Positions 33,986-43,344 of a stretch of 64,000 nucleotides of DNA are shown piece after piece. Made by a program: the position numbers and the translations under genes. The stretch lies in NCBI RefSeq assembly GCF_900475415.1, contig NZ_LS483388.1:1474001-1538000 (forward strand). Direction: 5' to 3'. The DNA comes from Streptococcus porcinus. GTDB taxonomy: Bacteria; Bacillota; Bacilli; Lactobacillales; Streptococcaceae. How positions within the stretch are numbered: position 1 is the stretch's first letter; every line of letters starts with the position of its first letter. Below the pieces are notes generated by a model, which was not told the DNA's origin, made no database searches, and worked only from the letters and a program-made list of their open reading frames with translations.

Positions 33986-34615
33986 TTATTTTGTACCAAA
34001 TAATCTATCACCAGCATCACCAAGACCAGGTACAATGTAGCCATGTTCATTTAACTTTTCGTCCAAGGCTGCTGTATAAATATCAACATCAGGGTGAGCT
34101 TCTTGTAACTTTTTCACACCCTCTGGTGCTGCTACGAGACAAACAAATTTAATATTAGCTGCCCCACGTTTTTTCAAGGAATCCACAGCTAAGATAGCAG
34201 ATCCCCCTGTCGCAAGCATTGGGTCTACAACAAAAATTTGACGTTGATCAATATCTTCAGGAAGTTTAACAAGGTATTCAACTGGCTCAAAAGTTTCTTC
34301 ATCACGGTACATTCCGATATGTCCAACTTTCGCAGCTGGAACTAAACTTAAGAAGCCATCAACCATTCCGATACCTGCTCTAAGTATTGGGACAATAGCC
34401 AATTTTTTACCTGTAAGTTGTTTCTGCACTGTTTTTGCCACTGGTGTTTGAATCTCTACATCTTCAAGCGGAAGATCACGTGATACTTCATACCCCATCA
34501 ACATCGCAATTTCATTGACTAATTCCCGAAAATTCTTTGTTGAAGTGTCTTCTCTGCGTAAGATTGATAGTTTATGCTGAATAAGTGGATGTGAAATAAC
34601 TTGACATTTTCCCAT
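33986..34615 (-). CDS. upp: Uracil phosphoribosyltransferase
   Basis: 209 residues; salvages uracil with PRPP to UMP. Type I PRTase fold with the PRPP loop [11 protein letters not shown], the N-terminal [16 protein letters not shown] segment and the uracil-binding C-terminus [16 protein letters not shown]. It lies between clpP and murJ, each with separate control; only a weak hairpin (about 33886-33910) is seen after it. Confidence 0.97.
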   Translation of the reverse strand: MGKCQVISHPLIQHKLSILRREDTSTKNFRELVNEIAMLMGYEVSRDLPLEDVEIQTPVAKTVQKQLTGKKLAIVPILRAGIGMVDGFLSLVPAAKVGHIGMYRDEETFEPVEYLVKLPEDIDQRQIFVVDPMLATGGSAILAVDSLKKRGAANIKFVCLVAAPEGVKKLQEAHPDVDIYTAALDEKLNEHGYIVPGLGDAGDRLFGTK

Positions 34616-34789
34616 GATAACATACTTCCTTCTAAAAATTTTTTACCTTCCACATTATACCAAAAATCATTAGTCTTTGCTGGGGAATTTTTCATATTTA
34701 GGTAATTCTTTTTAAAATATAATCAGCTTTGTCAAACAAACTTTCTTTGGAGCAGAGCTGCAAAAGAATTTCTCCAGAAGACTAAAAAA

Positions 34790-34828
34790 AGAACAGCTAG
34801 AATTCACTATAAAGTGCTAGTCTGTTCT
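34790..34828 (-). terminator. Terminator after murJ
   Basis: AGAACAG-CTAG (34790-34800) pairs with CTAG-T-CTGTTCT (34817-34828) with one bulge; an inner CACT/AGTG hairpin fills the loop. TTTTTTT follows on the minus strand. Confidence 0.82.
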
Positions 34829-34843
34829 GTACATTTTGCGGTC

Positions 34844-36478
34844 TCAGGGCATTTTTAACCTAGCTCTAAGTTTTTCTGCCTTATGACCAATTAACTTATC
34901 CAACTGATGTGTCGCAAGAGTTAAATAACCGTATACTATGATTCCAATCAAACCAATAATCAAGAGATAAAGGAGACTAGATAGACGTCCGGTTGGAATA
35001 AAAACAAATCCTAAAAGCCAATTAGCAAATGCTACCACAATTCCCATAATAGCTGTTAGTAGAGCAATTAAAGTTAGCTGTTTCAGTAATAGTTTTCGAT
35101 TGAACTTAGTGACTTGGTGAAGACGCTTATACATCAGATAAATAGGCACTAGTAAGCCCAGTGAGGTGGCAATAATGGGACCATAGGCGTGGAAAAGATA
35201 AATCAATGGTACTTGTAAAACAAGTTTAGTAAGGATACCATAAGCAAAATAATAGAGAGCCTTACGATTCTCAAAAAGAGCTTGTAACATTGGAGCTAAT
35301 AAGGTATATAGAGCTAATAAAATTGTTTGAAAAAGAACTGCCCTAAATAAGTTAATCGCCTCAACTTCACTGAAACCATAAAAAACAGAATAAAGGGGGC
35401 GAGCCAAGATAATAGCACCTAGTAACGCCGGCAAAAGAAATATCATCAACATAACCACATTATTAATAATCAATTTTGCCGATGCACGACTATCCTTTTT
35501 GATATGGTTCTCTGTCAAAAGTGCAATCCCAACACCACCTATAGAAGCTGCCACGGCAATTAAAATCATGGTAATTTTAGCAGGATTAGCATTAAAATAA
35601 CCAAATTGAATCAAGAGTTGCTCTTTAGTATAATTTGTGAAAAGAAGCATCGTATTGGAATAGGTCCACTGGTCAATCAGTTGAAAAGCTTGGATAGCAC
35701 TCCCTATCACAATAAAAGGAATTGACTCTTTCAACGTTTCCAATAACAAGCCCTTAGCATCAATTGGAACATCTTGCTTTGGTTTAGCTAAAATAGCCTT
35801 TAAGAGCCCCTCTTTTGCTAAATAAAAAACTAGAACAGCCATACTCGCAATCATACCAATGAAAGCAGCTAGTGTCGATTGAGTAACTGCGTGCAGGTAG
35901 TCGCCAGATCCTATCTTCATAATCATAAAGGTAGCTGTTAGCATCCAAATCACCCTGATAATCTGCTCTGCTATTTGGCTAAGAGCATAAGGTTTTATAT
36001 TATTGTGGCCTTGGAAGATACCGCGGATAACGCTCATGACAGGAAATATAAAAACAGCGAGCGACAGGCTGTGCATAACTGGTATCAGCTGACCGTCCGA
36101 CCCAGATAAGGTTGAAAAGAAAGGTGACGTTATATACATAGTAACCGAAAAAATCAGACCAAGAATAATCATTAATTTCAAGGTTGTTCGGATTAGTTGG
36201 TAACTATGTTCTTTTTGATTAAGGGAATTATACTTAGCAACTTGTTTTGCAATGGCAACATTCAACCCTGTTGTTGAAATCAATAAAAAATAGGCATACA
36301 CATTATAGCCCATATTAAAGAGTGCGTTGGCCTGAGTGGCGTGTTGCCCCATCCAAATTAACCAGGGAATAATATAAATAACCCCAAGTAAACGACTGAT
36401 AAAGTTGCTCGCTGTGGACCAAACTGTTCCCTGCAACATTAATTCTTCTTGTGTCAGTTTATTTTTATTCTTATCCAT
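34844..36478 (-). CDS. murJ: Lipid II flippase, YtgP/MurJ family
   Basis: 544 residues with about 14 hydrophobic segments, MOP superfamily (polysaccharide/MATE-like). The S. pyogenes protein at the same genomic place (YtgP, next to murE) has been reported to replace E. coli MurJ, so the likely job is moving lipid-linked peptidoglycan precursor across the membrane. N-terminal LTQEELMLQGTVWSTASNFISRLLG is the family start. It diverges from murE, and the two promoters share a -35 (36529-36535). A weak AAGAAAG precedes the ATG. Confidence 0.88.
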   Translation of the reverse strand: MDKNKNKLTQEELMLQGTVWSTASNFISRLLGVIYIIPWLIWMGQHATQANALFNMGYNVYAYFLLISTTGLNVAIAKQVAKYNSLNQKEHSYQLIRTTLKLMIILGLIFSVTMYITSPFFSTLSGSDGQLIPVMHSLSLAVFIFPVMSVIRGIFQGHNNIKPYALSQIAEQIIRVIWMLTATFMIMKIGSGDYLHAVTQSTLAAFIGMIASMAVLVFYLAKEGLLKAILAKPKQDVPIDAKGLLLETLKESIPFIVIGSAIQAFQLIDQWTYSNTMLLFTNYTKEQLLIQFGYFNANPAKITMILIAVAASIGGVGIALLTENHIKKDSRASAKLIINNVVMLMIFLLPALLGAIILARPLYSVFYGFSEVEAINLFRAVLFQTILLALYTLLAPMLQALFENRKALYYFAYGILTKLVLQVPLIYLFHAYGPIIATSLGLLVPIYLMYKRLHQVTKFNRKLLLKQLTLIALLTAIMGIVVAFANWLLGFVFIPTGRLSSLLYLLIIGLIGIIVYGYLTLATHQLDKLIGHKAEKLRARLKMP

Positions 36479-36506
36479 AACTATTCTTTCTTCATATAAT
36501 AGATAT

Positions 36507-36535
36507 ATTATAAACTTTTGCTAGTTACTTGTAAA
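36507..36535 (-). promoter_or_regulatory. murJ promoter
   Basis: Minus strand TTTACA (36530-36535), 17 bases, TATAAT (36507-36512). Its -35 is the complement of the murE -35. Confidence 0.75.
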
Positions 36536-36557
36536 TCTGAAACATAAAAGATAAAAT
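36529..36557 (+). promoter_or_regulatory. murE promoter
   Basis: TTGTAA (36529-36534), 17 bases, TAAAAT (36552-36557). Only 7 bases separate the -10 from the murE ATG at 36565, so transcription should start at or next to the start codon. Confidence 0.7.
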
Positions 36558-36564
36558 AAGAATT

Positions 36565-38022
36565 ATGATAAGAATTGAAACAATTATTGATTTATTAAAG
36601 GGTGACAAAAACTTTCGTGAGGTCATTGCAGAAGATAGCTACTACTATCATTACACTGGTTTAAACTTTTCAAAACTCAGTTATGATAGCCGTGATGCAG
36701 ATAATCAGACCTTATTTTTTGTAAAAGGAGCTAATTTTAAGGGAGAATACCTACAATCAGCACTAAATCAGGGCTTACAAGCTTATATTTCTGAAGTGGA
36801 CTATGAAGTCGGTATTCCAGCAATTATTGTTAATGACATCAAGCATGCCATGTCTATTATTGCGATGGCTTTTTATGATAATCCACAAGATAAACTTAAG
36901 TTACTAGCATTTACAGGAACTAAAGGCAAAACGACTTCAGCTTATTTTGCTTACCATATTTTAAAGCAATCTCATAAGACAGCAATGCTATCCACAATGA
37001 ATACTACTTTGGATGGACAAACTTTTTTCAAGTCACAATTAACAACACCTGAAAGCTTGGACCTCTTCAAAATGATGGCTGAATGTGTTTCTAATGGTAT
37101 GACCCACTTGATTATGGAAGTTTCCAGTCAGGCCTATCTGGTTGGTCGGGTTTATGGTCTGACTTTCGATGTCGGCGTTTTTCTAAATATTAGTCCAGAT
37201 CATATTGGACCAATTGAACATCCTAACTTTGAAGACTATTTTTACCACAAACGTCTTTTGATGGAAAATAGCCGTGCAGTTATTATTAATAGCGATATGG
37301 ATCATTTCCACATCCTAAAAGAGCAAGTAGCCAAACAAGATCATGACTTTTATGGACAAGCATCTGATAATAGTATCACTGATAGTCAGGCTTTTACATT
37401 TAAGGCCACTGGTAAATTAGCAGGCAACTACAGAACACTCCTGATTGGACGCTTTAATCAAGAAAATGCTATTGCTGCTGGTTTAGCCTGCTTGCGTTTA
37501 GGAGCAAGCCACGAGGATATTCAAAAGGGGATAGCACAGACAACTGTCCCCGGCAGGATGGAAGTCCTCAACCATCCTTGCGGTGCAAAAGTTTTTGTTG
37601 ACTATGCTCACAATGGAGATAGCTTAGAAAAACTTGTTTCTGTGGTTGAAGAACATCAAAAAGGTCAGATTACATTAATAATTGGTTCCACTGGCAATAA
37701 AGGGGAGAGCCGGCGTGCTGATTTTGCCAAAGTGATTAATAATCATCCAAACTTATCAGTTATTTTAACAGCTGATGATCCTAACTTTGAAGATCCTCAA
37801 ACTATTTCAGAAGAAATTGCCAGCTATGTCTCTCGTCAACTTACTATTGAAGTAGAGCGTGAACAAGCTATCAAACTTGGATTGCAATCATGTCAAGAAG
37901 AAGAAGATGCCCTTATTATTGCTGGTAAAGGTGCAGATGCTTACCAAATTGTTAATGGCCAAAAAACAGACTACGCCGGTGATTATACAATCGCTAAAGC
38001 TTTCATAAAAACGTTAAACTAA
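36565..38022 (+). CDS. murE: UDP-MurNAc-tripeptide synthetase, L-lysine adding
   Basis: 485 residues; Mur ligase that adds the third stem-peptide residue to UDP-MurNAc-L-Ala-D-Glu. An N-terminal UDP-binding domain ([17 protein letters not shown]) is followed by the ATP domain with P-loop TGTKGKTTS near 117-125, VSSQAY and [12 protein letters not shown], then the C-terminal ligase domain. The specificity motif is DDPN ([11 protein letters not shown]), the lysine type; meso-diaminopimelate enzymes have DNPR. No Shine-Dalgarno precedes the ATG, and the promoter position predicts a leaderless mRNA, while the N-terminal residues match the family start. Confidence 0.96.
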   Translation: MIRIETIIDLLKGDKNFREVIAEDSYYYHYTGLNFSKLSYDSRDADNQTLFFVKGANFKGEYLQSALNQGLQAYISEVDYEVGIPAIIVNDIKHAMSIIAMAFYDNPQDKLKLLAFTGTKGKTTSAYFAYHILKQSHKTAMLSTMNTTLDGQTFFKSQLTTPESLDLFKMMAECVSNGMTHLIMEVSSQAYLVGRVYGLTFDVGVFLNISPDHIGPIEHPNFEDYFYHKRLLMENSRAVIINSDMDHFHILKEQVAKQDHDFYGQASDNSITDSQAFTFKATGKLAGNYRTLLIGRFNQENAIAAGLACLRLGASHEDIQKGIAQTTVPGRMEVLNHPCGAKVFVDYAHNGDSLEKLVSVVEEHQKGQITLIIGSTGNKGESRRADFAKVINNHPNLSVILTADDPNFEDPQTISEEIASYVSRQLTIEVEREQAIKLGLQSCQEEEDALIIAGKGADAYQIVNGQKTDYAGDYTIAKAFIKTLN

Positions 38023-38026
38023 GCTC

Positions 38027-38057
38027 GACAGTTCTTACTTCATCAGTAAGAACTGTC
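38027..38057 (+). terminator. Terminator after murE
   Basis: GACAGTTCTTACT (38027-38039) pairs perfectly with AGTAAGAACTGTC (38045-38057) around TCATC, then TTTCATT. Confidence 0.88.
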
Positions 38058-38167
38058 TTTCATTATTAACATTCCCTTCAAAGCGAAGCTTACTTCCTTC
38101 AACTTTAATAATCAGTCTTTCTTAACTTTGTACTATTATCAGATAGTATCATTTAAAACTTGATAAA

Positions 38168-38204
38168 TTAGAATGGTTATTGCTACTCTTTTTAACCATT
38201 CTAA
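38168..38204. promoter_or_regulatory. 12-bp inverted repeat upstream of the siderophore operon
   Basis: TTAGAATGGTTA (38168-38179) and TAACCATTCTAA (38193-38204) are exact complements, 13 bases apart. There is no T-run on either strand, so it is not a normal terminator. It lies 50 bases upstream of the fhuC -35. A smaller imperfect repeat (TACTAT...ATAGTA, 38131-38148) is next to it. Confidence 0.45.
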
Positions 38205-38252
38205 ACAATTAAATTTCTTAGAATAAAAAGAGAATTTCAATAAAAAAAGCCT

Positions 38253-38280
38253 TTGTCAAGCCATTCTTCTATGCTATAAT
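38253..38280 (+). promoter_or_regulatory. Promoter of the siderophore uptake operon
   Basis: TTGTCA (38253-38258), 16 bases, TATAAT (38275-38280), about 40 bases before the fhuC start. Confidence 0.7.
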
Positions 38281-38322
38281 GAGAGAGCTTTCAGCAAAAA
38301 TATGAAAAGTAAGGAGGTCCCG

Positions 38323-39105
38323 ATGTCAACCATTCAGGCAAAAAATATGACTGTTCAATGTGATCAAAAAACAATTATTAAAGAATTATCATTGAATCTA
38401 GTCACTCAAAAAATGACAACAATTATTGGTGCTAATGGTTGTGGTAAATCAACTTTGCTTAAAGCACTTACAAGGATTCTTCCTCATGCATCTGGTAGTG
38501 TTTTGATTGACGGCCAAGACATTAGTTCACTTCCCACCAAAGAGATCGCCAAAAAATTAGCCTTGTTGCCTCAATCTCAAGAAGCTTCTCCAGGTATAAA
38601 CGTCTATGAACTCGTGTCTTACGGTCGCTATCCACACCTTAATCACATGGGCCATCTCAGTCAAGAAGACCATCGTATTATTAACTGGGCCTTGTCAATG
38701 ACGAAGTTAACAGACTTAGCTGATCACTGCGTTGACGCCCTATCTGGTGGCCAAAAACAGCGGGTTTGGATTGCTATGGCCCTAGCCCAAGATACCGATA
38801 CCATTTTTTTGGATGAACCAACTACCTATTTAGATTTAAATCATCAGTTAGAGGTTTTAGACTTACTAAAAGAACTACAAGTTACTTCACATAAAACCAT
38901 TATTATGGTTCTACATGATTTAAATTTATCAGCACGTTATTCCGACTATTTGATTGCTATGAAAGATGGCAAGATTATTAATCAAGGTAGCGTTTCAGAA
39001 ATAATGACGCCACATAATATTGAAAATATATTCGCTATTGATGCTCAAATTGTGGAAGACCCTATCCATCACTGTCCTATTATGTTGACCTATCAACTAA
39101 TATAA
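38323..39105 (+). CDS. fhuC: Ferric siderophore ABC transporter ATPase
   Basis: 260 residues from ATG 38323 ([10 protein letters not shown]), chosen because AAGGAGG lies 6-7 bases before it; an in-frame ATG at 38302 would lack one. FepC/FhuC-type ATPase: Walker [10 protein letters not shown], signature [17 protein letters not shown], Walker [13 protein letters not shown], and the [13 protein letters not shown] switch typical of iron-siderophore ATPases. First gene of fhuC-D-B-G. In S. pyogenes the equivalent set at this site is called ftsABCD and imports ferrichrome. Confidence 0.92.
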   Translation: MSTIQAKNMTVQCDQKTIIKELSLNLVTQKMTTIIGANGCGKSTLLKALTRILPHASGSVLIDGQDISSLPTKEIAKKLALLPQSQEASPGINVYELVSYGRYPHLNHMGHLSQEDHRIINWALSMTKLTDLADHCVDALSGGQKQRVWIAMALAQDTDTIFLDEPTTYLDLNHQLEVLDLLKELQVTSHKTIIMVLHDLNLSARYSDYLIAMKDGKIINQGSVSEIMTPHNIENIFAIDAQIVEDPIHHCPIMLTYQLI

Positions 39106-39130
39106 ATTTTGTACTAGGAGAATAGTATTT

Positions 39131-40060
39131 ATGAAAAAAATCTTTAGGTTGTTGCCCCTTTTAATTGCTTGTTTACTCATGGTAGCTTGCTCAACGCAAA
39201 CAGAAAAAGCTAATCAAGATAAACTGAAAATCTCACAAATGCCAAAAATTTCTGGTTTTACTTATAAAGGTCAAGTCCCTGAGAATCCTAAGCGAGTAGT
39301 CAGTTTAGCTTCTACTTACACAGGTTACTTGGCTAAGTTGGACATTAACCTTGTAGGTATCACTTCTTACGATCAAAAAAATCCAGTATTGAAAAAATAC
39401 ATTAAAGGGGCGAAAGTTGTTTCCCCAACTGATTTAGAAGCAATCACAGCTTTAAAACCTGACTTAATTATTGTCGGCTCAAATGAAGAAAAACGTGACC
39501 AACTGGCTCAAATTGCACCTTTAATTTCAGTAGAATACCGTAAACATGATTACCTGCAAGTCTTCTCAGACTTTGGTAAAGTTTTTAATAAAACTAAAGA
39601 AACTGATAAATGGTTAAAGAATTGGACTAACAAAACAAAAAAATTAGCTAAAGAGGTCAAAGCTGTAACAGGTAAAGAAGCTACCTTTACCGTGATGGGA
39701 CTCTTTGAAAAAGAAATCTATCTTTTCGGAAAAGATTGGGGACGTGGTGGTGAAATCATTCATCAGGCCTTCGGCTATAAAGCTCCAGCTAAAGTTGAAA
39801 AAGATGTTTTTCCAAAAGGTTACCTCTCTATCTCTCAAGAAGTTTTACCTGACTATATCGGAGATTATGTAATAGTAGCTGCCGAAGATAAAAAAACAGG
39901 TTCTGCTCTTTATGAGAGTGATATGTGGAAAAACCTTCCTGCTGTCAAAGCAAAACACGTCATAAAAGTTAATGCCAACACCTTCTACTTCACTGACCCT
40001 CTATCTTTAGAACATGAGTTAAAAACTCTTAAAAAAGCAATCCTCGAAAACAAAAACTAA
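39131..40060 (+). CDS. fhuD: Ferric siderophore-binding lipoprotein
   Basis: 309 residues. Signal peptide with lipobox LMVAC (Cys20), then a type III (FepB/FhuD-like) binding protein with two lobes joined by a long helix: [30 protein letters not shown], and the C-terminal [15 protein letters not shown]. It captures a ferric hydroxamate such as ferrichrome at the cell surface; the exact ligand is inferred from synteny. AGGAGAATAG precedes the ATG. Confidence 0.9.
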   Translation: MKKIFRLLPLLIACLLMVACSTQTEKANQDKLKISQMPKISGFTYKGQVPENPKRVVSLASTYTGYLAKLDINLVGITSYDQKNPVLKKYIKGAKVVSPTDLEAITALKPDLIIVGSNEEKRDQLAQIAPLISVEYRKHDYLQVFSDFGKVFNKTKETDKWLKNWTNKTKKLAKEVKAVTGKEATFTVMGLFEKEIYLFGKDWGRGGEIIHQAFGYKAPAKVEKDVFPKGYLSISQEVLPDYIGDYVIVAAEDKKTGSALYESDMWKNLPAVKAKHVIKVNANTFYFTDPLSLEHELKTLKKAILENKN

Positions 40061-40074
40061 AAGGAAGTTGAGCA

Positions 40075-41094
40075 ATGGCCTTGAAAAATTCACGCATGTC
40101 TCAACAAAAAAGAGACTTTTTCCTTCTTTTTACCCTTATCAGTTTCACTTTTTTGGTGATCCTTTATTTAAGCCTCCGTTTTGGAGCTAAATCAATGACT
40201 CATCAAGAATTGATGCAAGTTTTACTCCATCAATCTTCTAACCAGAGGCAAGTGACTATCATATGGGATATGAGATTACCAAGAATTTTTGCTGCCATTC
40301 TTGTTGGTGCGGCCTTGGCTGTATCAGGAGCCTTAATGCAAGCTATTACGCGGAACCCCATTGCTGATCCAGGCTTATTGGGGATTAATAGCGGAGCTGG
40401 ACTAGCACTTGTCATTGCTTACGCACTCTTTCATCATCTCCATTACTCAGTCATTATCTTAGTCTGTTTATCAGGTTCCATCCTTGCTAGCATCATTATC
40501 TTTAGTCTCTCCTATCGGGTGGGAAAAGGTTACCAACAATTAAGATTAATACTGGCTGGCGCTATGGTATCAACTCTATTGTCAGCATTAGGTCGAGCAA
40601 TCACTAATTATTTTCATTTAGCTAATGCGATTATTGGTTGGCAAGCTGGAGGTTTGGTCGGAACTAATTGGCAGATGTTAGCCTATATTGCACCAATCAT
40701 CCTTCTTTCTTTAATTACCGTTCAACTATTAGCTTATCAGTTATCCATATTAAGTTTAAGTGAAACTCAGTCAAAAGCCCTTGGGCAATCAACAACTAAG
40801 CTCACAATTATTTTTTTAGGATTAGTCTTACTCTTAGCTTCAGCTTCGGTAGCTATTGCAGGAAGTATCGCTTTTGTTGGTTTGATTATTCCACATCTCA
40901 TTAAAAATTATCTTCCCCAAAATTATCAACTAAGTTTGCCCTTGATTGCTTTTGCAGGAGCAACTTTTCTCTTAGCTGTTGATTTAATTTGTCGGACTAT
41001 GAATCCTCCCTTCGAAACACCGCTTACTGCAATTATTGGCTTTTTAGGATTCCCAGCATTTTTGTGGCTAGTTAGAAAAGGGGGTAAGGCATGA
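40075..41094 (+). CDS. fhuB: Ferric siderophore ABC permease (first)
   Basis: 339 residues, about ten membrane segments, FecCD/BtuC family. Typical motifs: RLPRIFAAILVGAALAVSGA, MQAITRNPIADPGLLGINSGA, SIAFVGLIIPHLIK and the FETPLTAIIGFLGFPAFLWL end. It overlaps fhuG by 4 bases. AAGGAAG precedes the ATG. Pairs with FhuG to form the channel. Confidence 0.93.
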   Translation: MALKNSRMSQQKRDFFLLFTLISFTFLVILYLSLRFGAKSMTHQELMQVLLHQSSNQRQVTIIWDMRLPRIFAAILVGAALAVSGALMQAITRNPIADPGLLGINSGAGLALVIAYALFHHLHYSVIILVCLSGSILASIIIFSLSYRVGKGYQQLRLILAGAMVSTLLSALGRAITNYFHLANAIIGWQAGGLVGTNWQMLAYIAPIILLSLITVQLLAYQLSILSLSETQSKALGQSTTKLTIIFLGLVLLLASASVAIAGSIAFVGLIIPHLIKNYLPQNYQLSLPLIAFAGATFLLAVDLICRTMNPPFETPLTAIIGFLGFPAFLWLVRKGGKA

Positions 41095-42092
41095 AACATC
41101 TTAATAAAGTTCAGCTAATTCTGCTTTTAACTTTGCTTGTTATTTTCTTGAGTATCGTTACTCTTGGAATTGGTGATTCTAGCTTCTCACTTAAAGGCAT
41201 TAGCAATCTTATTTTAGGCAAAGCTGATTCGACAACAGTATTTATTCTAACAAAGATACGATTACCTCGTCTGCTAGCAGCACTTTTTGGTGGAGCATCT
41301 CTAGCACTATCTGGTAATATTCTACAGACACTAACCAAGAACCCTCTAGCAGATTCTGGCATTCTAGGAATTAATGCTGGAGCTGGTATTGTAATTGCTA
41401 TTTTCACTGCCTTTGGTTTTCTAGAGACGTCGACATCTCTTTATTCTTTACCTTTTTTTGCGATGATCGGATCAGGCCTTTCTGTGACCCTAGTCTATCA
41501 CATGTCCCACATCAAAAATAGACCTCTAAACCCAGTGACTCTAATCATTACAGGCGTTGGACTTTCTATGATGCTCTCTAGTCTTATGATTGCTTTAGTT
41601 GGAAATGTTAATCGTTATAAAACCGACTATATCGTCACTTGGTTAAGCGGACGCATCACTGGAGATGATTGGCCAACTCTCAAAGTTATCTTGCCTCTTC
41701 TTATTATTCTATGGTTAATTAGTTATTGGCAGGCTTACCAGTTAAATCTTATGAATCTATCTGACGACATGTCAATTACTCTAGGTTTTCAATTAAGAAA
41801 AGAGCGTCGACTTTCACTAATTTTATCAAGTAGCCTTGCTGCCTTGAGTGTGGTTTTAGTCGGTAACATTGCCTTTGTCGGTTTAATGGCTGGCCACCTG
41901 AGTCGTCAACTAGCAGGTGAGGATCATCGCTTAAATTTACCAACAAGTTTTTTGCTTGGAATGCTTCTTATGCTTATTGCTGATACTATCACAAGAGTTT
42001 TCCTTGTTGGTTCTAATATTCCTACGGGTATTTTGGTTTCCATCATTGGTGCCCCTTATTTTCTTTATTTAATGATAAAAACTAAAAACTAA
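41091..42092 (+). CDS. fhuG: Ferric siderophore ABC permease (second)
   Basis: 333 residues, about ten membrane segments, FecCD/BtuC family. Motifs parallel those of the first permease: IRLPRLLAALFGGASLALSG, LTKNPLADSGILGINAGAG, NIAFVGLMAGHLSRQL, and the IPTGILVSIIGAPYFLYLM end. Its start overlaps the fhuB stop (ATGA). Last gene of the operon; the stop lies inside the following terminator. Confidence 0.93.
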   Translation: MKHLNKVQLILLLTLLVIFLSIVTLGIGDSSFSLKGISNLILGKADSTTVFILTKIRLPRLLAALFGGASLALSGNILQTLTKNPLADSGILGINAGAGIVIAIFTAFGFLETSTSLYSLPFFAMIGSGLSVTLVYHMSHIKNRPLNPVTLIITGVGLSMMLSSLMIALVGNVNRYKTDYIVTWLSGRITGDDWPTLKVILPLLIILWLISYWQAYQLNLMNLSDDMSITLGFQLRKERRLSLILSSSLAALSVVLVGNIAFVGLMAGHLSRQLAGEDHRLNLPTSFLLGMLLMLIADTITRVFLVGSNIPTGILVSIIGAPYFLYLMIKTKN

Positions 42093-42123
42093 AAGGTTGA
42101 AATCTGTACGATTTCAACCTTTT
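42091..42123. terminator. Bidirectional terminator after fhuG
   Basis: AAAAGGTTGAAATC (42091-42104) pairs with GATTTCAACCTTTT (42110-42123), loop TGTAC. It serves fhuG (+) and the convergent gene at 42143 (-). Confidence 0.9.
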
Positions 42124-42142
42124 CTTTAGTCTGTATTCGCTC

Positions 42143-42829
42143 TCAAAGCTGACTGTTATCATGATAGTCAAGCTTTTTTGGCGCTACATAGTGAAGAGAG
42201 ACTTGGTCCAATTTCCCATTTAATTGGTATTTATGTTCCTCTTTTTCTTGCAAATAATTAAGCTCTACAAGCGTTTTACAGAAAATATCTGGCCTTTTTT
42301 GTAAGACCAAATCTTTGCGAATAAACTTCATTAAAAACGTGCTCAGATATTTTAAGGCGTAGTCTGGATTAACATCCCCTATGATCTGATACAGTTTGTT
42401 TTGTTCCGTGGATAAAGAATAACCTTTTCCTAATTTATAAAAATAATTGGATAAGGTTAATGTATCTCTAGTAAAATCAGTTCGTTCTATAATGATAAGA
42501 TCATTAGTTTTATTAGCCAGCCTAGTCTCAAAAACTAGTTCTTGAAGTTCTTGGTAAATAGGAGTTTCATTATCTACAAACACCATGCTATCAAGCTGTA
42601 ACCCTTCTGTGCTCTTAAGAAGTGGAAGATTCAAATAATAACGACGCTCATCTCTTAAAATGTAAGTTTCCTCAATATAAAGATCCAAGTGCCGATCTAA
42701 ATGTCTTACATCAGGAAATACTTTTTTGAGCTGTCGTAAAGTGACATTTGTATGTTGATAAAGATAGTTGATTAGATCTTTGAAGAAAACTTGCTTGGTT
42801 GTCTTATTAGGATTAATTACAATTAACAT
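42143..42829 (-). CDS. DUF1803-like conserved protein
   Basis: 228 residues, soluble, no signal peptide or membrane segment. From recall it resembles the streptococcal DUF1803 family (pattern INPNKTTKQVFFKDL... TDFTRDTLTLSNYFYKLG ... GDVNPDYALKYLSTFLMKF), whose function is unknown. The alternating helical, charged sequence suggests a small winged-helix part at the N-terminus (about 15-70), but that is inference. It lies 50 bases after the gene at 42880, with a terminator overlapping that gene's stop, so it may have its own promoter. Confidence 0.65.
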   Translation of the reverse strand: MLIVINPNKTTKQVFFKDLINYLYQHTNVTLRQLKKVFPDVRHLDRHLDLYIEETYILRDERRYYLNLPLLKSTEGLQLDSMVFVDNETPIYQELQELVFETRLANKTNDLIIIERTDFTRDTLTLSNYFYKLGKGYSLSTEQNKLYQIIGDVNPDYALKYLSTFLMKFIRKDLVLQKRPDIFCKTLVELNYLQEKEEHKYQLNGKLDQVSLHYVAPKKLDYHDNSQL

Positions 42830-42856
42830 CAGCTTAAAGCTACCCTTCTACCTATG

Positions 42857-42881
42857 AAAAAAAGTGGATAAGTCCACTTTT
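42857..42881 (-). terminator. Terminator overlapping the stop of the 42880 gene
   Basis: AAAGTGGA (42861-42868) pairs with TCCACTTT (42873-42880), loop TAAG; TTTTTTTC follows on the minus strand. Confidence 0.75.
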
Positions 42882-43344
42882 ACAAATAGTCACCTTTAAT
42901 GACGAAAAAGCTACCACGAATTTCACCAGCTAATTTAGAACGCTGCCTTGCAAATTTAAATTTACCTTCAAATTCTTTTGGAATTTCAATCCCATTTGAT
43001 AGTTTAAAACCAACTGCACGCTTCCCACCTTCTTTCATGGTGTAAAGAACGTTTACTGCTAAGCCATTATCATAATAGACATGTGACCATAAAATACCAT
43101 CCACTTCCAGTTGTGAAACACAAAGAGCTTTATAAGGAAAAGTCATCTCCCGCTCTTCTAAGACTTTCTCAATAAATGGTAGAATATGAGGTTTTTCCTC
43201 AATCGTAAAAACCTCATATGCAAGTTTGTATTTGTTCCAGAAGTAGCGGGCTTCATTAGCTCTTAGGCCTGCTAAAACTTCTTTAACAGGACTTTCTTCT
43301 AATAAGTTAGTCTTAACTTCTTTAAAATTAACAAGATATGACAT
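42880..43344 (-). CDS. Conserved protein of unknown function downstream of ppaC
   Basis: 154 residues, soluble, no signal peptide. I do not recognise a named family. It is rich in lysine and aromatic residues, with motifs such as RANEARYFWNKYKLAYEVF and KFARQRSKLAGEIRGSFFVIK, which look like a beta-rich globular fold. It overlaps the ppaC stop by one base, so the two are co-translated, and it probably acts in the same process or is a routine operon partner. Confidence 0.65.
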   Translation of the reverse strand: MSYLVNFKEVKTNLLEESPVKEVLAGLRANEARYFWNKYKLAYEVFTIEEKPHILPFIEKVLEEREMTFPYKALCVSQLEVDGILWSHVYYDNGLAVNVLYTMKEGGKRAVGFKLSNGIEIPKEFEGKFKFARQRSKLAGEIRGSFFVIKGDYL

